Shown here piece after piece: positions 47,519 to 56,349 of a stretch of 64,000 nt of DNA. Each line of letters starts with the position of its first letter. Position 1 is the first letter of the stretch. The notes beneath the pieces are model-generated. The model was not told the origin of the DNA, made no database searches, and saw nothing but the letters and a program-made list of their open reading frames with translations. Origin of the DNA: Planktotalea arctica. Lineage in GTDB: Bacteria; Pseudomonadota; Alphaproteobacteria; Rhodobacterales; Rhodobacteraceae. A program made the position numbers and the translations under genes. The stretch spans positions 186,001 through 250,000 of the forward strand of contig NZ_MUHR01000005.1 of assembly GCF_002105285.1 (NCBI RefSeq), read 5' to 3'.

Positions 47519-48772
47519 TCAAGCAGTCAATTGTGTGCCGAGCGCGCCTGTGATCCGTGCGCTCACGATCAGCCCCTCGCGCTGTTCGGTCTCAAAGCTG
47601 ACTTCGGTGAACTGTTCCGTGCGCCCCATATGTGCGTTTTCCATCAGGATATGGTGCGTCTTGCCGCGCTGGGCCTTGAGATGTGCGCTGACCTTGGCGT
47701 CCCCTGCAGCGCGCAAAGCAGCTGCGCGGGTCTTAATGATTTTACCGTTCACCGCGGGCATCTTTGCTGCTGGTGTGCCGATACGCGCAGAATAGGGAAA
47801 GACGTGTAGCCACGTCAGATCGCAATCCTCGACCAGTTTTAGCGAGTTCTCGAACATCGCATCCGTTTCCGTTGGAAACCCCGCGATGATGTCGGCACCG
47901 TACGTCATATCGGGGCGCAGGCGCTTGGCCTCTTCGCAAAATGCAATCGCATCGTCGCGCAAATGGCGGCGCTTCATGCGTTTGAGGATCATGTCGTCCC
48001 CCGCTTGCAGGCTCAGATGGAGATGCGGCATGAGGCGTGGCTCTGTCGCGATGGCCTGCATGAGGTTTTCGTCCACCTCGATCGAATCAATCGAACTGAT
48101 CCGAAGGCGTGGAAGATCCGGCACCAGCTTGAGAATGCGCATGACCAGATCGCCCAGCTTTGGCTCTGCCGGCAGGTCCGCGCCCCAAGACGTCAGATCG
48201 ACGCCTGTGAGAACAACCTCGTTGTAGCCCTTGGCAACCAATCGCTTTATCTGCTCCACAACCACGCCCGCAGGGACAGAGCGCGAATTGCCGCGACCGT
48301 ATGGGATGATGCAAAATGTGCAGCGGTGGTCGCAGCCGTTCTGGACCTGCACATAAGCGCGGCTGCGCGTGCCGAAGCCGTCGATGAGGTGGCCAGCGGT
48401 TTCTGTGACGGACATGATGTCGTCGACTTGCACCGCTTCTGTTTCACCAATGAAGTCTGCGGCGAGACCTTTCCACGTATCCGCCTGCATCTTTTCGGTA
48501 TTGCCGATCACGGCATCGACTTCTGCCATGGCGGTAAACGTCTCTGGCTCCGTCTGCGCGGCGCAGCCCGTCACGATCAGCCGTGCATCGGGATTTTCGC
48601 GGCGCAGTTTGCGGATTTCCTGACGGGCCTTGCGCACGGCTTCTGCGGTGACGGCGCATGTGTTGATGATGACCGCGTTTTGCAGACCCGCCGCGCCAGA
48701 CAGCTCTTTCATCGCTTCGGTTTCATACGCGTTCAGGCGGCAGCCGAGTGTGGCGAACTTGGGTGCGCTCAT
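47519..48772 (-). CDS. mtaB: tRNA t6A37 methylthiotransferase MtaB
   Basis: The 417-residue radical-SAM enzyme has the UPF0004 domain with three conserved cysteines (FATLGCRLN, INTCAVT, VTGCAAQ), the radical-SAM cluster motif CDHRCTFC near residue 148 and a C-terminal TRAM-like part. It adds a methylthio group to t6A37 of ANN-decoding tRNAs. Interestingly the neighbouring tRNA-Lys(TTT) is a known substrate type of this enzyme family. It overlaps the upstream dapF gene by 4 bp. Confidence 0.94.
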   Translation of the reverse strand: MSAPKFATLGCRLNAYETEAMKELSGAAGLQNAVIINTCAVTAEAVRKARQEIRKLRRENPDARLIVTGCAAQTEPETFTAMAEVDAVIGNTEKMQADTWKGLAADFIGETEAVQVDDIMSVTETAGHLIDGFGTRSRAYVQVQNGCDHRCTFCIIPYGRGNSRSVPAGVVVEQIKRLVAKGYNEVVLTGVDLTSWGADLPAEPKLGDLVMRILKLVPDLPRLRISSIDSIEVDENLMQAIATEPRLMPHLHLSLQAGDDMILKRMKRRHLRDDAIAFCEEAKRLRPDMTYGADIIAGFPTETDAMFENSLKLVEDCDLTWLHVFPYSARIGTPAAKMPAVNGKIIKTRAAALRAAGDAKVSAHLKAQRGKTHHILMENAHMGRTEQFTEVSFETEQREGLIVSARITGALGTQLTA

Positions 48773-49602
48773 GTCAGTGCGTCCAGAAATTGCTTGGTGA
48801 GGATGCCGTTATAGGCGTGCATTGTTGCACCCGTCATCCATACACCATCTTCGCGCCAATCAATGTGCAGTGTGCCGCCGTCCAAATCAATTTGCACTTT
48901 GCGCCCTGTTAGCCCTCTGCGCGCTGCCGCCACGGCTGTGGCGCAAGACGACGAGCCGGAGGCAAGCGTAATGCCAACGCCCCGTTCCCAAACGCGCATG
49001 CGTATATGATCGCGGCCGATGATTTGCGCAATTTGCACATTGGTGCGCTGCGGATAGAGCGGGTGGTGCTCGTAGCGAGGGCCGAATTGATCCAACAGAA
49101 TCGCTTCGGCATCCTCGACGAAAAAGGTGCAATGGGGATTGCCCATGCCGGTGGCGGTTGGTGCGCCCTCTATGGGTAGCTCAAGCGTGTCCATCTCTTC
49201 GAGCAGTGGGATATCCTGCCACTCCAGCTGTGGTGGCCCCATGTTCACCGACGTCAATCCACCGCCTGCATCCAGCGCGTGCAACGTGCCGCGCTCGGTT
49301 GTGAGTGTTAGGGCAGTTTTGCCCGTAAGCTCCATCAGATAGCGCGCAATGCAGCGGGTCGCGTTGCCGCACGCACCTGCGGTTGATCCATCCGCGTTGT
49401 AAAACGTCAGATGCGCATCACCCGTGCCCGTTTCAATCACCGCCAGTTGATCGAACCCGACACCACGATGCCGGTCCGCCAATGCGATTGCCAGCTCATG
49501 CGTCACCGTCACGTCGCCAGCGCGTGCGTCGATCACGACAAAGTCGTTGCCCAGCCCGTGCATCTTCATGAACGGCAGTGTTCGGTTCTCAAGAGTCTTC
49601 AT
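48769..49602 (-). CDS. dapF: Diaminopimelate epimerase
   Basis: The 277-residue protein has the family start KMHGLGNDFVVIDA and the two catalytic cysteines in GACGNATRC and ASGSSSCATA. It converts LL- to meso-diaminopimelate for lysine and peptidoglycan synthesis. The translation start at 49602 includes an 11-residue extension before the usual first conserved residues; ATGs further in are possible. It is the first gene of the dapF-mtaB pair. Confidence 0.95.
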   Translation of the reverse strand: MKTLENRTLPFMKMHGLGNDFVVIDARAGDVTVTHELAIALADRHRGVGFDQLAVIETGTGDAHLTFYNADGSTAGACGNATRCIARYLMELTGKTALTLTTERGTLHALDAGGGLTSVNMGPPQLEWQDIPLLEEMDTLELPIEGAPTATGMGNPHCTFFVEDAEAILLDQFGPRYEHHPLYPQRTNVQIAQIIGRDHIRMRVWERGVGITLASGSSSCATAVAAARRGLTGRKVQIDLDGGTLHIDWREDGVWMTGATMHAYNGILTKQFLDALT

Positions 49603-49669
49603 ATCGGCGCATATAGTAGGGCACGCAAAATGAATCTAGCCATAGAGCGCATTTACGTGATTTTCGGGG

Positions 49670-49698
49670 TTGACCCCATGGCCCCCACTTTCTAGATA
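49670..49698 (+). promoter_or_regulatory. Promoter of tRNA-Lys
   Basis: TTGACC (49670-49675) and TAGATA (49693-49698) are separated by 17 bp and end 11 bp before the tRNA 5' end, the expected place for a stable-RNA promoter. The -35 fits well; the -10 is weak. Confidence 0.5.
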
Positions 49699-49709
49699 CC
49701 GCGCAATGT

Positions 49710-49785
49710 GGGCCGTTAGCTCAGTTGGTAGAGCAACTGACTTTTAATCAGTAGGTCGATGGTTCGAACCCATCACGGCTCACCA
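49710..49785 (+). tRNA. tRNA-Lys (anticodon TTT)
   Basis: The 76-nt sequence folds as a cloverleaf: acceptor GGGCCGT/ACGGCTC (one G-U), D arm GCTC...GAGC, anticodon stem ACTGA/TCAGT with loop CTTTTAA, T arm with GGTTCGAACCC, and an encoded CCA end. The anticodon TTT reads lysine codons AAA and AAG. Confidence 0.97.
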
Positions 49786-50008
49786 CTTTTTCTTCCGCAC
49801 ATCAAATATTTGAAGCGGAGATATGATATTTATACCTTCCGGCCGTAATCTGGGTTGATACCTTCTTCTCTCACCGCTTGTTGTAAACAACTGCCGCGCG
49901 CGGCTCGAGCGATCGTGAGGGTCACTGGAACAGGCGCAATCCTGTCATGAAATCAGGGTCGGAGTAGGGTTGCGGCGTCTAGACGTCAGTTTTGGCGTAG
50001 TGGCTTGT

Positions 50009-50956
50009 TTACGTGCGCCAGTCGAAGAAGCCGGGGCCTGCCTCTGCGAGCAGTTTGGCTGCCATCGCACGGCCCATTTCTGCGCCGTCCTCAATAGTGC
50101 CTGTGACGTCGTCGCCGATTCTATCGGAGCCATCGGGACGCAAAACTTCGCCGCGTAGGCGCAGGCTTGTGCCGTCCAGTTCCGCAAGTCCCGCGATGGG
50201 CGTTTCGCAGGATCCATCGAGGGCCGCGAGAAAGGCGCGCTCGGCGGCAAGGCGTTGGCCGGTGGGTGTGTCATGGATCGCCCCGAGCATTTCAGCGGCG
50301 CGCATATCATCAATGCGGCGCTCGATGCCGATGGCACCCTGGGCAACGGCTGGAAGCATTTCAGTGGTTTCAATCGCGCTTTTTGCGACATGCGCCATAT
50401 CAAGGCGGCGGAGACCCGCCATGGCGAGGAAGGTGCAATCGGCAACTTTGTTCTCGAGTTTTTTCAATCGGGTCTGCACATTGCCGCGAAATTCCACCAC
50501 ATTCAGGTCAGGGCGAAAATGCAAAAGCTGCGCACGGCGGCGCAAGGATGAGGTGCCGACACTTGCACCCGCAGGCATGTCCGCGAGCCGCGCATGATGG
50601 GGCGACACGAACGCATCGCGGACATCTTCGCGCGGCAGATAGGTATCGAGCGTGAGGCCCTCGGGCTGCAAAGTGGGCATGTCCTTCATCGAATGGACCG
50701 CAATATCAATCGCGCCGGAGAGCATGTCATCCTCGATCTCGCGCGTGAACAAGCCCTTGCCGCCGATCTCTTTCAACGGGCGGTCAAGGATCTTGTCGCC
50801 TGTGGTTTTGATCACGATGATTTCGAATGCGGCCTCTGGCAGATCAAATGCTGCACACAAACGACGGCGCGTTTCGTAGGCTTGCGCAAGCGCGAGCGGA
50901 GAACCACGTGTGCCGATTTTCAGCGGAGAAGCGGGGGAAGGAAGTGTGATAGCCAT
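50009..50956 (-). CDS. hemC: Hydroxymethylbilane synthase
   Basis: The 315-residue protein shows [13 protein letters not shown] near the N-terminus, [15 protein letters not shown] in the middle and the dipyrromethane-cofactor cysteine Cys250 in [10 protein letters not shown]. It polymerises four porphobilinogens into hydroxymethylbilane in heme and, where present, bacteriochlorophyll synthesis. It is divergent to hemE; the shared 96-bp region carries a nested palindrome over the promoters. Confidence 0.97.
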   Translation of the reverse strand: MAITLPSPASPLKIGTRGSPLALAQAYETRRRLCAAFDLPEAAFEIIVIKTTGDKILDRPLKEIGGKGLFTREIEDDMLSGAIDIAVHSMKDMPTLQPEGLTLDTYLPREDVRDAFVSPHHARLADMPAGASVGTSSLRRRAQLLHFRPDLNVVEFRGNVQTRLKKLENKVADCTFLAMAGLRRLDMAHVAKSAIETTEMLPAVAQGAIGIERRIDDMRAAEMLGAIHDTPTGQRLAAERAFLAALDGSCETPIAGLAELDGTSLRLRGEVLRPDGSDRIGDDVTGTIEDGAEMGRAMAAKLLAEAGPGFFDWRT

Positions 50957-50984
50957 GGTTTACCTTTATTGGGGCGTCGGGTAG

Positions 50985-51025
50985 TTGACAACTGCCCTTG
51001 CCGCGCAAATTTGCACATAAGGGCA
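50985..51025. promoter_or_regulatory. Divergent hemC/hemE promoter with nested palindrome
   Basis: A perfect TTGACA (50985-50990), inside the palindrome GTTGACAAC, offers -35 words in both directions. Toward hemE the -10 region coincides with the perfect 10-bp palindrome GCAAATTTGC (51005-51014), which is itself enclosed by TGCCCTT (50993-50999) and AAGGGCA (51019-51025). The layout suggests a dimeric regulator that covers the hemE -10. Confidence 0.5.
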
Positions 51026-51052
51026 AGACGATACGCGAAAAGGGAAATTGCT

Positions 51053-52087
51053 ATGACCACATCCAAAAAACTGCTGCGCGCACTGGCAGGCGAAACACTG
51101 GACACGCCGCCGATTTGGATGATGCGACAAGCCGGGCGTTACCTGCCCGAGTACCGCGCAACGCGCGCGCAGGCCGGTGATTTCCTCAAGCTATGCTACA
51201 ATCCCGAACTGGCCGCAGAGGTTACGTTGCAGCCTATTCGTCGCTACGGGTTTGACGCCGCGATCTTGTTCGCGGACATCCTTTTACTGCCCCAAGCGCT
51301 TGGCGCTGACCTGTGGTTCGTCACGGGCGAGGGCCCGCGTCTGTCTATCATCAGCGATCAGTCGGGCGTGGATGCGCTGGGCAGCGTGGACAACATTCAC
51401 GAGACGCTGAACCCGATTTACGAGACCGTGCGTATCCTGCGCAAAGAGTTGCCCGAGGAAACGACGTTGATCGGTTTTGCGGGCGCGCCCTGGACCGTGG
51501 CGACCTATATGATTGCAGGTCGCGGTACGCCTGATCAAGCGCCTGCGCACGCGATGCGTGTTGGTGCGCCAGAGGCGTTCGATGCTCTGATGGAGCGGAT
51601 CACGCTTGGCACGATCGAATACCTGTCCAAGCAGATCGATGCGGGAGCGGAAGTGGTGAAAATCTTTGACAGCTGGGCAGGCTCGCTCAAGGGCGAAGCG
51701 TTCGACAAATACGCGATCGAGCCGACGCGCCAGATTATTGCAGCGCTGAAAGTGCGCCATCCGAACACGCCCATCATCGCCTTCCCGCGTGAAGGGGGCG
51801 ACAAATACATCGGTTTCGCCAAGGCAACAGGTGCGGATTGCGTCGCGTTGGACAATTCTGTCGATGCCGCGTGGGCGGCGCAACATGTGCAAGTCGATGG
51901 CTGCGTTCAGGGCAACCTTGCCTCGCGCCATATGGTGACGGGCGGACAGGATTTGATCGACGATACCCGAGCGATCGTGAAGGCCTTTTCCAAGGGGCCG
52001 CATATCTTCAACCTCGGCCACGGCATCACCCCCGATGCGGATCCTGAGAACGTGCAGTTGATGATCGACACTGTGCGAAACGGCTAG
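51053..52087 (+). CDS. hemE: Uroporphyrinogen decarboxylase
   Basis: The frame is open from 50594 through hemC, but homology and the AGGGAAATTGCT leader place the start at ATG 51053, giving 344 residues. The signatures [17 protein letters not shown] and the [15 protein letters not shown] segment are present. It removes four carboxyl groups from uroporphyrinogen III to make coproporphyrinogen III. It is followed 13 bp later by a xylulokinase gene, an unusual partner. Confidence 0.97.
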   Translation: MTTSKKLLRALAGETLDTPPIWMMRQAGRYLPEYRATRAQAGDFLKLCYNPELAAEVTLQPIRRYGFDAAILFADILLLPQALGADLWFVTGEGPRLSIISDQSGVDALGSVDNIHETLNPIYETVRILRKELPEETTLIGFAGAPWTVATYMIAGRGTPDQAPAHAMRVGAPEAFDALMERITLGTIEYLSKQIDAGAEVVKIFDSWAGSLKGEAFDKYAIEPTRQIIAALKVRHPNTPIIAFPREGGDKYIGFAKATGADCVALDNSVDAAWAAQHVQVDGCVQGNLASRHMVTGGQDLIDDTRAIVKAFSKGPHIFNLGHGITPDADPENVQLMIDTVRNG

Positions 52088-52100
52088 GGATCAAAGCGCA

Positions 52101-53552
52101 ATGAACATTGTCGCACTTGGCATCGATTTAGGCACCTCAGCGGTGAAATGCGTTTTGACGCGCAATGGGCAGGTCATTGGAACTGGCTCGTTCGATCTGC
52201 GCGTTAGTTCGCCGCAGGCAGGCTGGTCGGAGCAAGACCCGGCCGATTGGATCGACGCAGTTCAACGCGCGGCGCAAAGCGCAATTCAAGCGGCGAAGAT
52301 CTCTGCGCAAGAGATTGGCGGGATCAGCCTGTCAGGACAAATGCACGGGGCGGTCATACTCGGCGCGGACAATGCCGTGCTGCGCCCTGCGATCTTGTGG
52401 AATGACAACCGCAGTATCGCAGAATGCGCCGCATTGTTGCAGCGGTTGCCAAACATCGGAGAGATTGCTGGCGTGCCGCCATTGCCGGGCTTTACCGCGC
52501 CGAAGCTCATGTGGTTGAAAACCCATGAGCCTGAGGTTTTCGCGCGTATCCGCACTATTCTTTTGCCGAAAGACTATATCGCGTTGTGGCTGAGCGGCGA
52601 GCGTTCCTGCGATCGCTCTGACGCGGCAGGGACGCTTTGGCTAGATCAGAGCGCACGTGCGTGGGGGCCAGAACTGATTGCGGCAAGCGGTATCGACGCG
52701 GCGTGGTTGCCACCCTTGCACGATGGCTGCGATCCTGTTGGCACGCTTACGCGGCACGCGGCAGACGCGCTTGGTATTGCGGCGGACATTCCTGTTTTTG
52801 CGGGTGGGGGCGATGCAGCAGCGGGTGCCTTGTCAATCGGGGCGGCCTCGGCGGGAAAGTGCTTCATTTCGCTTGGCACCTCTGGTCAGCTTTTGGTGGT
52901 AGACAATGCGTATCGTCCGAACCCTGGCCAATATGTTCACGCATTCTGCCACACTTTGCCGGGTCTTTGGTATCGCATGGCGGCCATGCTGAACGGCGCG
53001 CGGCCTTTGTCGTGGTTTGCGGGCGTCCTCGACTGCTCCGTCACCGAATTGCTCGAACAGGCCGAGTGCGCGAACCCCGCCCGCGTACCTCTTTTCCTGC
53101 CCTATCTCACGGGTGAGCGTAGCCCGCACGGTGATCCCGATATTCGCGCGGCGTTTTACGATCTCGATGACGCGACGGGGCGGCCAGAAATGTGCCGCGC
53201 TGTGGTCGAGGCGATCGCCTTCATGATGCGCGACGCGCGTGATAGTTTCGGCGATAGCTTTGCGCCCCTTGGCCCCATTCCCGTGATTGGCGGCGGCTCT
53301 CGCAGTGATCTTGTGCTGCAAACGCTGGCCAATGCGCTTGATCATAGCGTCGCGCGCACCAGCGGCGGCGCGGAGGGCCCGGCCTTTGGCGCGGCCCTTT
53401 TGGCAGAGGTCGGGCTAGGCCTTCGCAGCATTGACGCGCTGTCGTTCGACACGCCGCTGACAGATGTCTTCGAGCCTTGCTATGATCCATTGCTTGATCT
53501 CAGGCTCGCTCGCTACCGCAAGTTCTATCAGACGCTAAAGGCTGGAATTTAA
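52101..53552 (+). CDS. xylB: Xylulokinase
   Basis: The 483-residue FGGY-family kinase begins with the phosphate-binding GIDLGTSAVKCVLT, has the central SLSGQMHGAV and WNDNR motifs typical of xylulokinases, the adenosine loop GGGSRSDLVLQTLANAL and a normal length. It phosphorylates D-xylulose to xylulose 5-phosphate. No xylose isomerase or sugar transporter lies nearby; 13 bp separates it from hemE and its stop overlaps the convergent gpsA gene by 4 bp. Substrate assignment among FGGY kinases is by resemblance. Confidence 0.9.
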   Translation: MNIVALGIDLGTSAVKCVLTRNGQVIGTGSFDLRVSSPQAGWSEQDPADWIDAVQRAAQSAIQAAKISAQEIGGISLSGQMHGAVILGADNAVLRPAILWNDNRSIAECAALLQRLPNIGEIAGVPPLPGFTAPKLMWLKTHEPEVFARIRTILLPKDYIALWLSGERSCDRSDAAGTLWLDQSARAWGPELIAASGIDAAWLPPLHDGCDPVGTLTRHAADALGIAADIPVFAGGGDAAAGALSIGAASAGKCFISLGTSGQLLVVDNAYRPNPGQYVHAFCHTLPGLWYRMAAMLNGARPLSWFAGVLDCSVTELLEQAECANPARVPLFLPYLTGERSPHGDPDIRAAFYDLDDATGRPEMCRAVVEAIAFMMRDARDSFGDSFAPLGPIPVIGGGSRSDLVLQTLANALDHSVARTSGGAEGPAFGAALLAEVGLGLRSIDALSFDTPLTDVFEPCYDPLLDLRLARYRKFYQTLKAGI

Positions 53553-54547
53553 AGTCCGCTCAAAGGGCTTAGCTCGCGTTTCATCGGACGGTTGAGGATT
53601 GCGTGAATTGCCTCTTCGAGTGTGATACGTTGGCTGAGCAATGCCGATACCATGTAAGTGACCGGGAGTTTGTCATAGGCATTTCGATCACGCGCTGTTT
53701 CCGTTTGAACAATTGCATGGGCGGTCATCACGCCCTCTACGGTCACTCCATGCTGCAAGGCTTCGCCAGAACCAAATGCAAACCCGTGACGAAAATTCCG
53801 CGATTGTGTCGATGTGCAGGTCAGTACGAGATCCCCGAAACCAGACAGGCCGTAGAGCGTTTCAGCGCGTGCGCCGCGCGCTTGCGCGTACCCTGTCATC
53901 TCGGCAAACGCTCGTGTCATGAGGGACGCGCGGGCGCTTTCACCAAGGCCGGCACCAATCACGATACCGGCTGCGATGGCGACCACGTTTTTCAATGCGC
54001 CCCCAAGCTGCGCTCCAACAAGATCGTCGGTCAGATAGAGGCGTAGGTTGGGCGTGCTCAGCAATGCCTGTAGCTGTGTGTCTGCCTGATCTTTTAGCGC
54101 GAGTGTCAATGCTGTGGGTTTGCCGACGGCGATATCGCTCGCAAAACTAGGGCCTGTCAGCAGGCCAACCCGCGTAGCGGGAATGACGTCATTGATCACT
54201 TCGCTCGGAAGAAAACCTGTGCCTTGCTCGATCCCTTTGCAACATGTGATAAGGACACTGCCCTTTAGCGCCTCGCGGTGCTTGCTTACATGCGCGCGCA
54301 AGGATTGCGTTGGAACCGCCAACAAAATCACATCGCTCTTGCTTGCCAGCGTAATATCGGGCGTTGCAATCAAGTTTGATGAAAACGTTGCGCCGGGCAA
54401 GTGCTTGCGGTTCTCGCGATCCCGTTGCATTGCGATTACTGCCTCAGCGTCGCGCCCCCAAAGCAAGGTTTTTCGCCCTGATGCTGCAAGCGACATTGCA
54501 ATTGCAGTGCCAAAGGCCCCTGATCCAAAGACACTGATGGTTTGCAT
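53549..54547 (-). CDS. gpsA: NAD(P)-dependent glycerol-3-phosphate dehydrogenase
   Basis: The 332-residue protein has the Rossmann motif VFGSGAFGTAIAMSLAASG (one Gly replaced by Ser compared with the usual GAGAFG), the catalytic lysine region GGALKNVVAIAAGI and GLSGFGDLVLTCTS. It reduces dihydroxyacetone phosphate to sn-glycerol 3-phosphate for phospholipids. Beyond its start the sequence becomes non-coding and degenerate. Confidence 0.95.
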   Translation of the reverse strand: MQTISVFGSGAFGTAIAMSLAASGRKTLLWGRDAEAVIAMQRDRENRKHLPGATFSSNLIATPDITLASKSDVILLAVPTQSLRAHVSKHREALKGSVLITCCKGIEQGTGFLPSEVINDVIPATRVGLLTGPSFASDIAVGKPTALTLALKDQADTQLQALLSTPNLRLYLTDDLVGAQLGGALKNVVAIAAGIVIGAGLGESARASLMTRAFAEMTGYAQARGARAETLYGLSGFGDLVLTCTSTQSRNFRHGFAFGSGEALQHGVTVEGVMTAHAIVQTETARDRNAYDKLPVTYMVSALLSQRITLEEAIHAILNRPMKRELSPLSGL

Positions 54548-55136
54548 TTTTCTCTTCCTGTTTCGTGTCTGGCGGAGGGGCTATTTGCCCGTCACGGAAA
54601 TGCTTGGGCCAAGTCTTCCACGTCCTGCAGTGGCGCGCAATGCGCCTGAATAGGTCTAGGTCAAGCGCATTGTCCCAGACCACACGCTCACCGCGCAGTT
54701 TTACTCTGGCGTTGACACACGAGCCTACAACAGTGTTTTGCATAGTCCTGATCGTCGAATGCGCGAACAAACCTACCACTCAGTTTGAATTTTGCTCAAC
54801 CCACCCAAGGAAGCTGTTTGGACGTAGCGACCAAGTGATCCAAAAAAATCGCAAGCGCGTAGATTGAAATCGGTTTGGTGGAACCACAGAAAAAATCTCG
54901 CGATTGGGCCAAGTCGTAAAATTTGATAAGATAATTTGCAGGTTTTTGCTTCCCAAATGTTCTGAGACTTAGAAGATCGGCAAGATAACGACCCCAACAT
55001 CTTGAAGAGCCGTGCACTACCAAACCGAAGCCTTGACCTGCGGTATCGACAAGGCGACCATCAAGGTTCACATCCAGTTCGACTTTGGTGTGCGGCACCG
55101 CGAAAGTGGCAATGGCAAGGTCTTTTGATCGTGCTT
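54548..55136. other. Degenerate, low-coding region upstream of gpsA
   Basis: About 590 bp without an intact gene. It is visibly richer in A and T than its surroundings. Short minus-strand frames (54796-55098, 100 codons; part of 54580-54780) look coding-like in places but have no recognisable family, no convincing ribosome site and are interrupted. I read it as decayed DNA. Confidence 0.5.
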
Positions 55137-55346
55137 TTCAAAACGCAATGAAAACGAGTGCGGCAAAGCCGACTTGCCTGTCGGTCGAAAAGGCTGGGTT
55201 CAAGTTGCGGACGGATCTGTCTATGCGAACGCGGTCACTCTGAATAAAGGTGACAGCCTGGTGGTTGTCGGTCAGGCACTTTGACTTTTGACCAAGGCCA
55301 AAACGCCGAGTTCTTGGTCTTTGACCCGATGGGCCTTGCGTAGTCT
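55137..55346 (+). pseudogene. Remnant of the C-terminal cupin of a YhhW/YhaK-type pirin-like protein
   Basis: The plus strand reads LPVGRKGWVQVADGSVYANA and VTLNKGDSLVVVGQAL, then a stop; after a one-base frame change it reads LTFDQGQNAEFLVFDP and ends. This matches the C-terminal end of pirin-like bicupins (GR.aWvqV..G...vNG..L..GDG, then a.LLFDL). No start and no first cupin precede it in frame. It is a decayed fragment. Confidence 0.6.
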
Positions 55347-55595
55347 ATTGATGAGGGCGGCATAAACGTGCGCCCATACCCACATATCGATCTTGGAACT
55401 GTAACATATCTGTACGATGGCGAGTTTGAGCATTGCGATAGCATCGGCGCGCACCAGGTGACCTACCCTGGTGAGGTCAAGTGGATGACAGCCGGTAAAG
55501 ACGTGACTAATTCCGAGCATACAAGTGAGGAAACACGTGCCTTTCAACAAATATTAGGGTCAATAGGGGTCAAACGCGCAGATCAATCTATGTAA
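55347..55595 (+). pseudogene. Remnant of the N-terminal cupin of a pirin
   Basis: Immediately after the first fragment, the frame reads RPYPHIDLGTVTYLYDGEF, HCDSIGAHQVTYPGEVKWMT and AGKDVTNSEHTSEETR. Pirins have HPHIG.aTVTYLf.Ge..HrDS.G....i.PG.vnWMTAGrGi.HSErt, so about 55 residues of the metal-binding cupin survive. The usual first His is Tyr-Pro-His here, and the third (GIVHSE) is NSE. The rest of the protein is lost after about residue 60. It is likely non-functional. Confidence 0.65.
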
Positions 55596-55640
55596 CCATT
55601 TCGGGTCGACGAGGCCTCAATTTATTAAGGACGTCCCATC

Positions 55641-56306
55641 ATGATTGCTCTTCTTTTTGGCTCTATCGGGAGCATCGTTGAAACGTCAGACTTGCAACGC
55701 CGTGCGTTCAATATGGCGTTTGCAGAACACGGTCTCAGCTGGAGTTGGGACGTGCTTAGTTACAAGGCGTTGCTTGCGAAGGCAGGTGGTGCAGCGCGTA
55801 TCCACGACTATGCGTCTGCGGCGAATGAAACGGTTGATGCCAAAGCGATCCATGAAACTAAAACGCGGTTGTTTTGGAAGCTGTTGGAACAGACGGATCT
55901 TGCGCCGCGCTCGGGTGTGATGGATCTGGTGTCGTTCGCCAAAGACAGCGGTATCAAAACAGGGTTCGTCACAACCACACAAAAAGCGACGACCGCTCTG
56001 ATACTCGATAAACTTGGTCTTCCAGAATTTGATGTCGTCACACATCGCGGACTTGGGCTACCTGATAAGCCCGACCCTGCGATCTATGGTTATGCGTTGA
56101 ATATGTTGTCGGTGGCTCACAACCGGGCAATTGCTGTCGAGGACAATATCGATGGCGCGGCCGCTGCACGTGGCGCGGGTCTGACGGTCCTTGGCTATGC
56201 GGGCGAGTTTGGCTCCGCCGCTTTGGGTGATATCACTCACACGGTGAAAGATCTTGGACGTGAGGGAAAAAACGCGCTGCAAACCCTTGTCCGTGGCACG
56301 GCATGA
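55641..56306 (+). CDS. HAD-fold protein lacking the catalytic aspartates (CbbY-like pseudoenzyme)
   Basis: The 221-residue protein aligns along its length with HAD subfamily IA phosphatases/phosphoglucomutases: cap domain at about 15-85, the Thr motif in TGFVTTTQKATT, Lys in PDKPDPAIYGYAL and acidic motif AVEDNIDGAAAARGAG. Motif I, normally FDxDGTLxDT, reads FGSIGSIVET, so the nucleophile Asp and the acid/base Asp are both gone. The rest is intact, with AAGGA before the ATG, which argues for a selected binding or regulatory role rather than decay. It is convergent to the photolyase-like gene. Confidence 0.8.
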   Translation: MIALLFGSIGSIVETSDLQRRAFNMAFAEHGLSWSWDVLSYKALLAKAGGAARIHDYASAANETVDAKAIHETKTRLFWKLLEQTDLAPRSGVMDLVSFAKDSGIKTGFVTTTQKATTALILDKLGLPEFDVVTHRGLGLPDKPDPAIYGYALNMLSVAHNRAIAVEDNIDGAAAARGAGLTVLGYAGEFGSAALGDITHTVKDLGREGKNALQTLVRGTA

Positions 56307-56349
56307 GCGGTCACACGGCAGAATAGTCCGATCAATCGGGCACGGTGCT

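Noticed and set aside
50957-51052. PpsR or FnrL site in the hemC-hemE gap
   Set aside because: The TGT-N12-ACA and TTGAT-N4-ATCAA patterns are not present; only an unassigned nested palindrome is.
50594-52087. A long frame starting inside hemC that would extend hemE by 153 residues
   Set aside because: The upstream part is antisense to hemC and the conserved HemE sequence begins at the ATG at 51053.
54796-55098. A 100-codon minus-strand frame with a start like PHTKVELDVNLDGRLVDTAG
   Set aside because: The first part looks coding and faintly like an OsmC/Ohr segment, but the rest is AT-rich and unlike any family; no ribosome site, so not reported as a gene.
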